A program made the translations under genes and the position numbers. Below the pieces are notes generated by a model. That model saw only the letters and a list, made by a program, of their open reading frames with translations. It made no database searches and was not told the DNA's origin. Below, one piece after another: positions 1-5,830 of a DNA stretch of 5,830 bases. Source of the DNA: Acidobacteriota bacterium (GTDB lineage: Bacteria; Acidobacteriota; Terriglobia; UBA7540). Every line of letters begins with the position of its first letter. The stretch's first letter is position 1. Where the stretch lies: contig JAJYHU010000362.1 of NCBI GenBank assembly GCA_021784615.1, forward strand, positions 1 through 5,830. The letters run 5' to 3'.

Positions 1-36
1 CGTTTGAGGGTTTTTGAACGTTGGCCGCCCTTATGT

Positions 37-62
37 TTGACCTAAATTTTTTGAATTGTAAT
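37..62 (+). promoter_or_regulatory. Weak sigma70-like promoter candidate
   Basis: TTGACC (37-42) matches five of six bases of a -35 box and TGTAAT (57-62) matches five of six of a -10 box, in a locally AT-rich stretch upstream of the DUF362 gene. The 14-base spacer is shorter than the usual 16-18, so this may be chance. No operator or riboswitch is evident. Confidence 0.2.
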
Positions 63-91
63 GCCTCGATTTCGGTGTTACGTTAGGGGGC

Positions 92-98
92 AAAGGGG
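92..98 (+). promoter_or_regulatory. Ribosome binding site deciding the start of the DUF362 gene
   Basis: AAAGGGG lies eight bases before ATG at 107. It is too close (two bases) to the in-frame GTG at 101, for which the only other purine run is AGGGGG at 85-90, ten bases away. This favours ATG 107, but GTG 101 cannot be excluded. The frame is closed upstream by TAA at 59-61. Confidence 0.5.
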
Positions 99-106
99 CG
101 GTGAAT

Positions 107-1231
107 ATGCGAATCAATCGACGTGAGTATCTGAAGACGCTCGGCGGCGGAGTGGCTGCCGCGGTCAGCGCGAAATCGTTGGCCATGGCCGCTCGATCCG
201 AGTCGAAAGCCGAGGCCAGCAAGCTCCAAATGCCGGGGCCTTATCCGGGCCGCGTGGTCGCTGTGGAGGATCCTGCCGTTCTCGTATCAGGCCAATATCA
301 GGCAGGAGCCGTTCAGCAGATGATTCGGCGCGGCATGATGGAACTGACCGGCGCGGACTCCTGGGCTGATGCCTGGAAAGTTTTCTTTGAGCCGGGTGAC
401 GTGGTGGGAATCAAGCTCAATCCGGTGGGCCAGCCACGGGTGATATCGGATGCAACCGTCTTGCACGAGATCATCGCGGGCCTCGGAGCCGCCGGCGTTA
501 AGCATAAGGACATTGTTGTGTACGACCGTTACCGGCGCATGTTCCTGGGGGCGGGCTACGACAAGTGGCTGCCCAAAGGCGTTCGCAGCTCCTACGCGGC
601 CGAAAATGTCGACTCCGTTCAGCAGGGGATGGACGGCTATGACCCAGACCACTACATGGACATGGCTCTGACGCTGCCGGGCTACAGCGTCGACGACGTC
701 CGGGCGCGCCGCTCCTACGCGGCCCGCTTCATCACGCGCGAGGTCAACAAGCTGATCAACGTTCCTGTGCTCAAGGATCATCAGTCGGCAGGAGTCACGC
801 TCTGTCTCAAAAATCTCTCGCACGGCCTGGTGAACAACGTCAACCGCAGCCACTCCTCCAACACCCTGAACGTTTGCAACGCCTTTATTCCGGCGGTTGT
901 GGCCATGCCGGTAATCCGGAACAAAACCGTCCTTCACATCCTCGACGGCGTCAAAGGCGTATATGAGGGCGGGCCCAGCGCGCGGCCGCAGTTTGTCTGG
1001 GAAAATCGCACAATTTATTTCTCCACCGACCCGGTGGCGCTTGACCATGTGGGTTGGGAGGTCATCGACGCCAAGAGGGTCTCGGTGGGAATGAAGACCC
1101 TCTTCGAAGCAACGCCCGACAAATTCAGCACCTTCGTGCACATGCAGCCCGAGCACGTCGAGATCGCGGGCGCGCTCGGATTGGGCGTATGGGACCGCGC
1201 CAAGATCGACTTGCGGCAACTGAAGGTGTAA
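107..1231 (+). CDS. Tat-exported DUF362 domain protein
   Basis: This is a 374-residue protein of the DUF362 family (Pfam PF04015), whose biochemical role is not established. The N-terminus has a twin-arginine motif (NRREYLK, residues 4-10) followed by a small Gly/Ala-rich stretch and a possible AMA cleavage site near residue 28, so the folded protein is probably exported through Tat. Family hallmarks are visible in order: LINVPVLKDH (216-225), LCLKNLSHG (232-240), ILDGVKGVYEGGP (278-290) and STDPVALDHVG (306-316). Some DUF362 proteins carry ferredoxin-type cysteine clusters. This one has only two cysteines (233 and 257), so it cannot bind a 4Fe-4S cluster by itself. An alternative GTG start at 101 would add two residues. 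The gene is followed by a terminator-like inverted repeat, so it may be transcribed separately from the downstream pair. The family call is firm; function is unknown. Confidence 0.88.
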   Translation: MRINRREYLKTLGGGVAAAVSAKSLAMAARSESKAEASKLQMPGPYPGRVVAVEDPAVLVSGQYQAGAVQQMIRRGMMELTGADSWADAWKVFFEPGDVVGIKLNPVGQPRVISDATVLHEIIAGLGAAGVKHKDIVVYDRYRRMFLGAGYDKWLPKGVRSSYAAENVDSVQQGMDGYDPDHYMDMALTLPGYSVDDVRARRSYAARFITREVNKLINVPVLKDHQSAGVTLCLKNLSHGLVNNVNRSHSSNTLNVCNAFIPAVVAMPVIRNKTVLHILDGVKGVYEGGPSARPQFVWENRTIYFSTDPVALDHVGWEVIDAKRVSVGMKTLFEATPDKFSTFVHMQPEHVEIAGALGLGVWDRAKIDLRQLKV

Positions 1232-1258
1232 CCCGGCGGCGAATCGCCCGGCGCGCAC

Positions 1259-1335
1259 AAACATCGGCGCAGAAAGGGCATTCCCCGGGTTCGCGCCTGC
1301 GGCCGGAAAGCGCAGCGCCGCTGATGTTTCCTTTT
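1259..1335 (+). terminator. Possible terminator: long bulged inverted repeat plus T-rich tail
   Basis: AAACATC then GGCGC (1259-1270) can pair with GCGCC (1315-1319) and GATGTTT (1323-1329), giving 5 + 7 base pairs separated by a three-base bulge on the 3' arm. The 44-base interior is GC-rich and can fold further (TGCG with CGCA). The run after the stem is T-rich (TTTCCTTTT) but interrupted. It starts 27 bases after the DUF362 stop codon, a natural place for termination. The large loop is not typical of a simple intrinsic terminator, so a structured 3' UTR or unrelated repeat is also possible. Confidence 0.35.
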
Positions 1336-1441
1336 GATTGTGAACTCTCCGACACCCCATTCGCGTTCGGACGGTCGAACGTCACGCCAACCGTTTTCTT
1401 GCATGAATAGCGCATGTTGCACAAGGGAAGGTGTTTGCCCG

Positions 1442-1477
1442 CCTACAATTGCTCTTGTAGGTTGCGGGAGGTTGTAG
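1442..1477 (+). promoter_or_regulatory. Leader hairpin with two competing 3' partners
   Basis: CCTACAA (1442-1448) is a perfect seven-base complement of TTGTAGG (1455-1461) with a six-base loop. A second copy of TTGTAG (1472-1477) could pair with the same 5' arm instead. Mutually exclusive stems of this kind occur in attenuators, but no leader peptide or T-run accompanies it, so the regulatory role is inference. The element lies 82 bases before the start of the two-gene unit. Confidence 0.3.
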
Positions 1478-1549
1478 TAGTTTGCAGAATACCGCAGGCG
1501 GCAACTGTGAAGAAGTTCGAAAACAGTGCGGTTAATTCAAGGTATTTCC

Positions 1550-1553
1550 GGAG
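1550..1553 (+). promoter_or_regulatory. Shine-Dalgarno for the first gene of the pair
   Basis: GGAG sits six bases before ATG 1560 and nine bases before the second in-frame ATG at 1563. Either start gives essentially the same Tat leader, differing by one methionine. Confidence 0.55.
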
Positions 1554-1559
1554 TATTGA

Positions 1560-2840
1560 ATGATGACACGGCGCGAATTGTTGGCGGGGATGCTGGTTTC
1601 CGCTGTTGGGCGGAAGACATGGGCTAAAGTTGCAGGCGGCAAAGGACAACGGAATGCGCGGCCAAAGATTGCAGCGGTCATCACAACCTGCTTTAAGTAT
1701 TCTCACGCGCAGGAAATTCTGGACCGCTTCCTGTTCGGGTACGGCTGGAACAGCACGTGGCATCATCCGCCGATGGACCTGGTGGGGCTTTACGTCGATC
1801 AAGTTGGGAGCAACGATCTGAGCCGCGAGCGAGCCCGGCTCTTTCCGAACCTGAAGATTTATCCGACCATTGCCGAAGCCCTCACCTTGGGCGGCAGCAA
1901 GCTGGCGGTGGACGGCGTGCTTTCGATCGGCGAGCACGGAAACTACCCTGACAATAAAATAGGCCAGAAGCTCTATCCGCGCTACCGGTTCTTCGAGAAC
2001 ATCGTGAAGGTATTTGAATCGAACGGCCGGACCGTGCCCGTCTACAGCGACAAGCATCTTTCCTGGAACTGGGATTGGGCCCGCAAGATGTATGACACCT
2101 CGCGCCGCATGGGTTTTCCGCTGATGGCCGGATCGAGCCTGCCGGTGACCTGGCGCACGCCCTCGTTTGAGATGCCACCGGAGGCGCGCGTGCGCGAGGC
2201 CGTTTCTGTTGCCTACGGTGGTGTCGACAGCTACGACTTCCACGCGCTCGAAACGCTGCAATGCATGGTGGAACGGCGCAAGGGCGGAGAGCGCGGCGTC
2301 AAGTGGTTGCAGGCATACCGCGGGGAAGATTTCTGGAAGGCGCATCAGGAAGGAGTCTGGTCGCGAGACCTGATGAAAGCCGCGTTGTGCCGAAGCCATA
2401 CGCTGACGCCAGCTCGAGCCACGTTCAACGACATCTACCCCACAGACGACGAGATGCGGCGTCTCGTCAAGGATCCCGTCGCCTATCACTATGAGCATCT
2501 GGACGGCGTGAGATGCACCATGTTCCTGATGAACGGCCTGGTGCAGGATTTCAACTTCGCCGCACGGATCGACGGCCGCCCGGGGATTTTTTCCACGCAG
2601 ATGTATTTGCCCATGCCGCCCGTCCGTTGCACCTTGGCAAATTTCTTCAGCCCCCTGGTGCACTATATGGAGAAGATGATCCTGACCGGCCGGACTTCCT
2701 ATCCCGTGGAACGCACGCTGCTGACCACCGGACTGACGGCCGCCGGCATGGAAAGCCTCTACCGAAAACAACGGTATGATACGCCGCATTTGAATATCCG
2801 TTACCAACCGACCAAAGAATCCACTTTCTGGAGAACTTAA
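1560..2840 (+). CDS. Tat-leader protein of unknown function, possibly Gfo/Idh/MocA-like
   Basis: A 426-residue protein that I do not recognise as a named enzyme. The N-terminus TRRELLAG (3-10) with a short hydrophobic stretch is a twin-arginine signal, though the h-region is brief and interrupted by RK at 18-19. The mature part starts near residue 35 with a beta-alpha-beta order resembling the Rossmann half of Gfo/Idh/MocA oxidoreductases: KIAAVITT, then SHAQ (48-51), LVGLYVD (74-80), VDGVLSIGEHGNYP (117-130) and VPVYSDKHLS (159-168), the last where Gfo/Idh proteins carry EKP. The GxGxxG cofactor loop is absent. Further strong motifs are AGSSLPVTWR (190-199), HALETLQCMVERRKGGE (228-244), FNFAAR (331-336) and YPVERTL (381-387). 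It is a clear paralogue of the gene starting five bases downstream. If it does bind a nucleotide cofactor, Tat export would fit, since Tat carries folded, cofactor-loaded proteins as known for Zymomonas glucose-fructose oxidoreductase. The coding call is firm; the fold is an inference. Confidence 0.85.
   Translation: MMTRRELLAGMLVSAVGRKTWAKVAGGKGQRNARPKIAAVITTCFKYSHAQEILDRFLFGYGWNSTWHHPPMDLVGLYVDQVGSNDLSRERARLFPNLKIYPTIAEALTLGGSKLAVDGVLSIGEHGNYPDNKIGQKLYPRYRFFENIVKVFESNGRTVPVYSDKHLSWNWDWARKMYDTSRRMGFPLMAGSSLPVTWRTPSFEMPPEARVREAVSVAYGGVDSYDFHALETLQCMVERRKGGERGVKWLQAYRGEDFWKAHQEGVWSRDLMKAALCRSHTLTPARATFNDIYPTDDEMRRLVKDPVAYHYEHLDGVRCTMFLMNGLVQDFNFAARIDGRPGIFSTQMYLPMPPVRCTLANFFSPLVHYMEKMILTGRTSYPVERTLLTTGLTAAGMESLYRKQRYDTPHLNIRYQPTKESTFWRT
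2830..2834 (+). promoter_or_regulatory. Shine-Dalgarno inside the upstream gene's end
   Basis: GGAGA, within the last codons of the upstream gene, lies 11 bases before ATG 2846. With only five bases between the TAA of one gene and the ATG of the next, translational coupling and a shared message are likely. Confidence 0.5.
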
Positions 2841-2845
2841 ATACC

Positions 2846-4024
2846 ATGCCGCTCCGCATAGCCGTCATTGCTACCATTTATAAATATCTATCCCACGCGC
2901 AGCACATTGCAGACCGCTTTCTGGTGGGTTACCCATACGCGGGCGAGTGGCACCGGCCCGACATGAAGGTCGTGTCGCTCTATGTCGACCAGAAGCCGGA
3001 AGGCGACCTGAGCGCCGAGCGCGCCCGCGAGTTCGGTTTTACCGTCTATCCCACCATTCGCGAGACGCTGCGCTGCGGCGGCAGCAAGCTGGCGGTGGAT
3101 GCGGTGCTGATTATTGCGGAGCACGGCGATTATCCGAGAAATGAAAAGGGACAAATCCTCTACCCGCGATATGAGTTCTTCAAACAGTGCGTCGACGTTT
3201 TCGAGCAAGATGGCCGCGTTGTCCCCGTCTACAACGACAAGAATCTTTCTTACAGCTTCAAAAAAGCTCAATGGATGGTTGCCGCCGCGCATCGGATGAA
3301 TTTCCCCATGCTGGCGGGATCGTCCCTGCCCGTGACCTGGCGCTTGCCGGACATCGAGTTGCCGCTCGGATGTGAGATCGAAGAGGCCCTGATGGTGGGC
3401 GTGGGCGATTCGGACCCCATGGATTACCACGCGCTCGAGGGCATGCAGTGCATGATTGAGCGCCGCAAAGGCGGGGAGACTGGCGTGAAGGCCGTGCAGA
3501 TGATTACGGGCGGCGCAGTCTGGAAAGCGGGCCGGGAAGGACGATGGTCGAGAGCGTTGCTCGAGGCGGCGCTTTCCCGCAGCGACACGCCGCAAGGCAT
3601 GAGCGTTGTGGATGGTCGCACGCAGGACCTATTGGCCGACGGGACGCTGCAGAAGCTGGTCAAGGAGCCGGCTGCCTATTTCATTGAACACAATGACGGG
3701 CTCCATACCACGCTGTTGATGCTGAACGGCGCGATCAAGGACTTCAACTTCGCCGCCCGGGTAAAAGGCATATCGCAAATTCAGTCCAATCAGTTCCTGC
3801 TCACCCCCGTTCCGAATGTGACTTATTCCGCGTGCCTGGTCAGCAAAATTGAGGAGATGTTCTCAACCGGCAAAGCTCCCTACCCGGTGGAGCGCACTCT
3901 GATGGTCAGCGGCATCCAGGAGAGCTGCCTCACTTCCAAGTTCGAAGGGGAGAAGCGCCTGGAGACGCCGGACCTGCAGGTACGCTACCACGCGCCAAAG
4001 ATCTCCCAGCGCGCCCACCAATAA
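2846..4024 (+). CDS. Leaderless paralogue of the preceding protein, possibly Gfo/Idh/MocA-like
   Basis: A 392-residue protein of the same unrecognised family as its upstream neighbour. It starts directly at the first predicted strand (LRIAVIAT, 3-10) with no signal peptide or membrane segment, so it should be cytoplasmic. Shared motifs in order: SHAQ (16-19), VVSLYVDQ (42-49), GGSKLAVDAVLIIAEHGDYP (78-97), VPVYNDKNLS (126-135), AGSSLPVTWR (157-166), HALEGMQCMIERRKGGE (195-211), FNFAAR (301-306), YPVERTL (346-352) and TPDLQVRY (374-381). Over a gap-free block of 91 residues (78-168 here, 111-201 upstream) I count about 57 identities by hand, dropping in the C-terminal half. The ACA-like stretch around 250-265 differs in length from the neighbour. 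As in the neighbour, the glycine-rich dinucleotide loop is missing (AVIATIYKYLSHAQ), so cofactor binding is uncertain. The start is supported by the ribosome binding site and by alignment. Function is unknown; a role on a sugar or glycan-derived substrate is inferred from context only. Confidence 0.87.
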   Translation: MPLRIAVIATIYKYLSHAQHIADRFLVGYPYAGEWHRPDMKVVSLYVDQKPEGDLSAERAREFGFTVYPTIRETLRCGGSKLAVDAVLIIAEHGDYPRNEKGQILYPRYEFFKQCVDVFEQDGRVVPVYNDKNLSYSFKKAQWMVAAAHRMNFPMLAGSSLPVTWRLPDIELPLGCEIEEALMVGVGDSDPMDYHALEGMQCMIERRKGGETGVKAVQMITGGAVWKAGREGRWSRALLEAALSRSDTPQGMSVVDGRTQDLLADGTLQKLVKEPAAYFIEHNDGLHTTLLMLNGAIKDFNFAARVKGISQIQSNQFLLTPVPNVTYSACLVSKIEEMFSTGKAPYPVERTLMVSGIQESCLTSKFEGEKRLETPDLQVRYHAPKISQRAHQ

Positions 4025-4075
4025 AGTGCGTTTGGCGTTTGCTCAATCTTTTCCCCTGGATGCCTGCTGGTTTGA

Positions 4076-4147
4076 GGAGGTAAGGCAGCTTTGCAGCCTC
4101 CAGGCGGCCTGAAAGCCCGGAACGCCGCAAGTCCATTCGCCGCGAAT
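4076..4147. repeat. Inverted repeats in the convergent intergenic gap
   Basis: Between the two converging genes (4025-4218) GGAGG (4076-4080) can pair with CCTCC (4097-4101), with an inner GCA/TGC pairing. ATTCGC-C-GCGAAT (4135-4147) is a perfect 13-base palindrome with one central base. Neither has a T-run on either strand, so calling a bidirectional terminator would go beyond the evidence. No gene is seen in the gap. Confidence 0.3.
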
Positions 4148-4218
4148 CCGAAAACGAACGAAGATCGCTCCTGCAATGCATTCCCGCGCTCCAAATCTTG
4201 CGGAGGTTACGCCCAAGC

Positions 4219-5830
4219 CTACTCGATCTGAAACCTGACGTTGGTCTTGCCTCTAAGCAGCGAAGCGGGCAGCCGCACGCGGTCCTTCTGCAATTCACCG
4301 AGCGTTGTGGATTTAAGTGGCGCGCGGGCCGGGGTGTGAAGATGGACGATCAGATCCGCATCGAATGGTTTCTGGAATTCTATGCTCACATCCCACCCGC
4401 CTTCCCTGCGTGACTTTGTCGCCCAACTGATCTGCCCAAAGCGCGTGGCGCAGTTTTCGACGCGGATTTCTTCGCCCACCGCAAACCAGTGTTTGGGCGC
4501 GGCTTTCTGCAAGTGCACCGCGTCGCGGCCGTGCTCTTCATAGCAGAGCATCCAACGGAGGCCCATGGCCAGTTGCAGTTCGCTATTCACCACGGCAGAC
4601 CAACCGTAAGGGCTGCCCTCCCCTGGGAAATTCCCCGGCAAGAGCGCATCTTCAGGTGAATAGCGGCTCCCCGAATCCATCGTGTAGCAACCCAAGGCGT
4701 AGAGCGCAAGCAGGAAAGGCCGGTAGTCCTCCTGCCGGATGCGCCCGGCCAGCGTGCCATGCTCCATAAAATTTGACGTCCGGGGAGTAGCGCCGTCGGT
4801 CCCCAAACCCAAAATCTGCAACCCGGCAATTTCCCGGTGCCGGAAATGTCCATCATCCAGCTCCGCATTGCCCCAGTCGCTTGTCCACCAATCCATCATG
4901 TACCGGTGATTTTCATAACTGGTAAGGTCAGCCGGCTTACGTTCGGTGTCAAACGGGTCAAACGGGGTAATGCCGGCCTGCTTCATTTCCGGGTTACGCG
5001 CCGCGAGCGTGGTTTCGAGCGACCGCTCGATCTGCTTGCGCATGGCGGCGGCGAGGGTCGCCAGCCGGTTCGACTCCTGTTGCAATATTGCGTCACCGTT
5101 TTCGCGCCCCGCCCGCTCCAGGCACCGCGCCTGCTCATGGAGTCCGCGCCAGGTCCAAGAGGCGTTCTGGTAGTAGTAAGGATGGGCGGCTGGATAATCA
5201 TCGCGCGGGTTTCCCTTGTCGGCTTCCGGCGAGCCCCAGATGAGTCCATGCCGGGGATCCTCTGCCGGAAACCGCCGCTTCGAATCCTCGTAGCGCCCGA
5301 GCACGAAATCAATTATCCTGCGCAGGACGGGAAGCCTTCTCCGCAAGGCTGCAACATCGCCCGTGTAATCGTAAGCGCGCGCCGAGTTCTCAAGAAAAAT
5401 ACCTGCGTTCAGCGGCGCCTCAACCTGATCCTGGGTGTTATAGAGGAAGTTTCCGTCGGGCAAGATGTAATGGGTCAGATAGTACTCGAAGTAGGGTTCC
5501 ACCTCCGCGCTGAGGTTCCAAAGCTGGTGCGCCCAGACAAACTCGTAGTGTGCCACCGGGAACAGCGCATGGCTGCGCTCGGGTATTTTGGTGTAGGCGC
5601 CTTCGCCGATTTGATAGGTTGGGTTCAGGCCGCGGTAGCTCGATCGCGCCAGCGCCAAGCCCGCGCGAGCGCCTTCGAGCAGCCAGGTGTCCGGGATGCT
5701 CACCTTCATCCCGTTTTCAAAAAAGTAATGCCACCGGTCCCATTCGCCAACCAGCGCCCCAAAGAAGTCCTCGCGCGAGCCGTTCCAGGTCCGTTCGACG
5801 AACTGGCCTTCGGCCGGGGCAGCTCTATTT
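4219..5830 (-). CDS. Six-hairpin glycoside-hydrolase-like protein, N-terminus cut by window edge
   Basis: The visible 536 residues read open from the window edge to TAG at 4219-4221, so the gene is 5'-partial. A methionine at 5709 is internal: the frame continues 40 residues upstream without a stop, and those residues (including TWNGSREDFFGALVGEWDRW) look like normal protein. Composition and motifs suggest an (alpha/alpha)6-barrel glycosidase of the MGH1-like or GH63/GH15-like superfamily: DGNFLYNTQDQVEAPL (visible residues 125-140), LIWGSPEADKG (196-206), NASWTWRGLHEQA (222-234), MMDWWTSDWGNAELDDGHF (311-329) and SPYGWSAVVNSELQLAMGLRW (406-426). The last about 95 residues (KHWFAVGEEIRVENCATRFG onward) resemble the beta-sandwich tail common in such enzymes. 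Acidic residues in the EADKG, QDQVE and DDGHF segments are possible catalytic candidates, but I cannot assign them. Substrate, family number and any signal peptide cannot be determined here. It converges on the plus-strand pair and so belongs to another transcript. Confidence 0.8.
   Translation of the reverse strand, partial: NRAAPAEGQFVERTWNGSREDFFGALVGEWDRWHYFFENGMKVSIPDTWLLEGARAGLALARSSYRGLNPTYQIGEGAYTKIPERSHALFPVAHYEFVWAHQLWNLSAEVEPYFEYYLTHYILPDGNFLYNTQDQVEAPLNAGIFLENSARAYDYTGDVAALRRRLPVLRRIIDFVLGRYEDSKRRFPAEDPRHGLIWGSPEADKGNPRDDYPAAHPYYYQNASWTWRGLHEQARCLERAGRENGDAILQQESNRLATLAAAMRKQIERSLETTLAARNPEMKQAGITPFDPFDTERKPADLTSYENHRYMMDWWTSDWGNAELDDGHFRHREIAGLQILGLGTDGATPRTSNFMEHGTLAGRIRQEDYRPFLLALYALGCYTMDSGSRYSPEDALLPGNFPGEGSPYGWSAVVNSELQLAMGLRWMLCYEEHGRDAVHLQKAAPKHWFAVGEEIRVENCATRFGQISWATKSRREGGWDVSIEFQKPFDADLIVHLHTPARAPLKSTTLGELQKDRVRLPASLLRGKTNVRFQIE

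Larger units (their letters stand above)
1232..1559. other. 328-base intergenic region with two structured elements
   Basis: There is no convincing gene here: frames crossing it are run-ons or antisense shadows of the flanking genes, and none has its own start with a ribosome binding site. It holds a long bulged inverted repeat directly after the DUF362 gene (1259-1329, followed by T-rich sequence) and a second hairpin with alternative pairing partners (1442-1477) about 80 bases before the next start. I see no confident promoter boxes. A promoter for the two-gene unit most likely lies between the two structures. Confidence 0.6.

Noticed and set aside
287..1360. Long open frame on the minus strand antisense to the DUF362 gene
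   Set aside because: Its codons sit in exact antiparallel register with the real gene, and it stays open because TTA, CTA and TCA codons are rare in the GC-rich sense frame. Its product shows no recognisable family motifs.
1054..1410. Plus-strand frame running from the DUF362 gene into the gap
   Set aside because: Most of it is a frame-shifted reading of the DUF362 gene, and the remainder shows no protein-like motifs.
1443..2807. 454-codon open frame on the minus strand across the first paralogue
   Set aside because: Same antiparallel-register artefact. The plus-strand frame has a ribosome binding site, a Tat leader and a paralogue next door, which the antisense frame lacks.
2888..3595. Minus-strand open frame inside the second paralogue
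   Set aside because: Again in antiparallel register with a well-supported gene. It appears similar to the other antisense frame only because the sense genes are paralogues.
4025..4218. Bidirectional intrinsic terminator between converging genes
   Set aside because: Hairpins exist but neither strand has a following T-run, so only inverted repeats are reported.
3930..4298. Minus-strand frame of 122 codons bridging the convergent gap
   Set aside because: It overlaps the ends of two well-supported genes, is rich in Arg, Ser and Gly as shadows usually are, and has no clear ribosome binding site.
1..5830. CRISPR array, tRNA, insertion sequence or phage attachment site
   Set aside because: No regularly spaced repeats, cloverleaf with CCA-adjacent acceptor, transposase-like protein or terminal inverted repeats with target duplications were seen.

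Overview
The window looks like a piece of a high-GC chromosome from a free-living, glycan-using bacterium. Acidobacteriota (Bryobacterales/Solibacter-like) is my best guess, with Planctomycetota or Verrucomicrobiota as alternatives. The grounds are indirect: GC-rich third codon positions, Tat-type leaders beginning MxRREYLK and MTRRELLAG, and a mix of DUF362, a Gfo/Idh-like protein of unknown function and a six-hairpin glycosidase. There are no tRNA or rRNA genes, CRISPR arrays, insertion sequences or other clear mobile-element signs.

Layout: (1) a leader at 1-106; (2) a Tat-exported DUF362 protein at 107-1231, plus strand; (3) a 328-base gap holding two inverted-repeat structures, one terminator-like just after the DUF362 gene and one alternative-pairing hairpin nearer the next gene; (4) two plus-strand genes, 1560-2840 and 2846-4024, separated by only five bases and encoding clear paralogues of each other, the first with a Tat leader and the second without; (5) a 194-base convergent gap; (6) on the minus strand, 4219-5830, a glycoside-hydrolase-like (alpha/alpha)6 protein whose N-terminus lies outside the window.

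The most interesting part is the paralogous pair. I do not recognise an established function for it. Secondary-structure order and motif placement resemble a degenerate Gfo/Idh/MocA oxidoreductase Rossmann half, but the glycine-rich cofactor loop is missing and the usual EKP region reads DKHLS or DKNLS. The pair keeps a dense block of invariant residues (EHGxYP, VPVYxDKxLS, AGSSLPVTWR, HALExxQCMxERRKGGE). One copy appears destined for the periplasm and the other for the cytoplasm, co-expressed from one message. Together with the neighbouring glycosidase this suggests, by inference only, a role in sugar or glycan metabolism.
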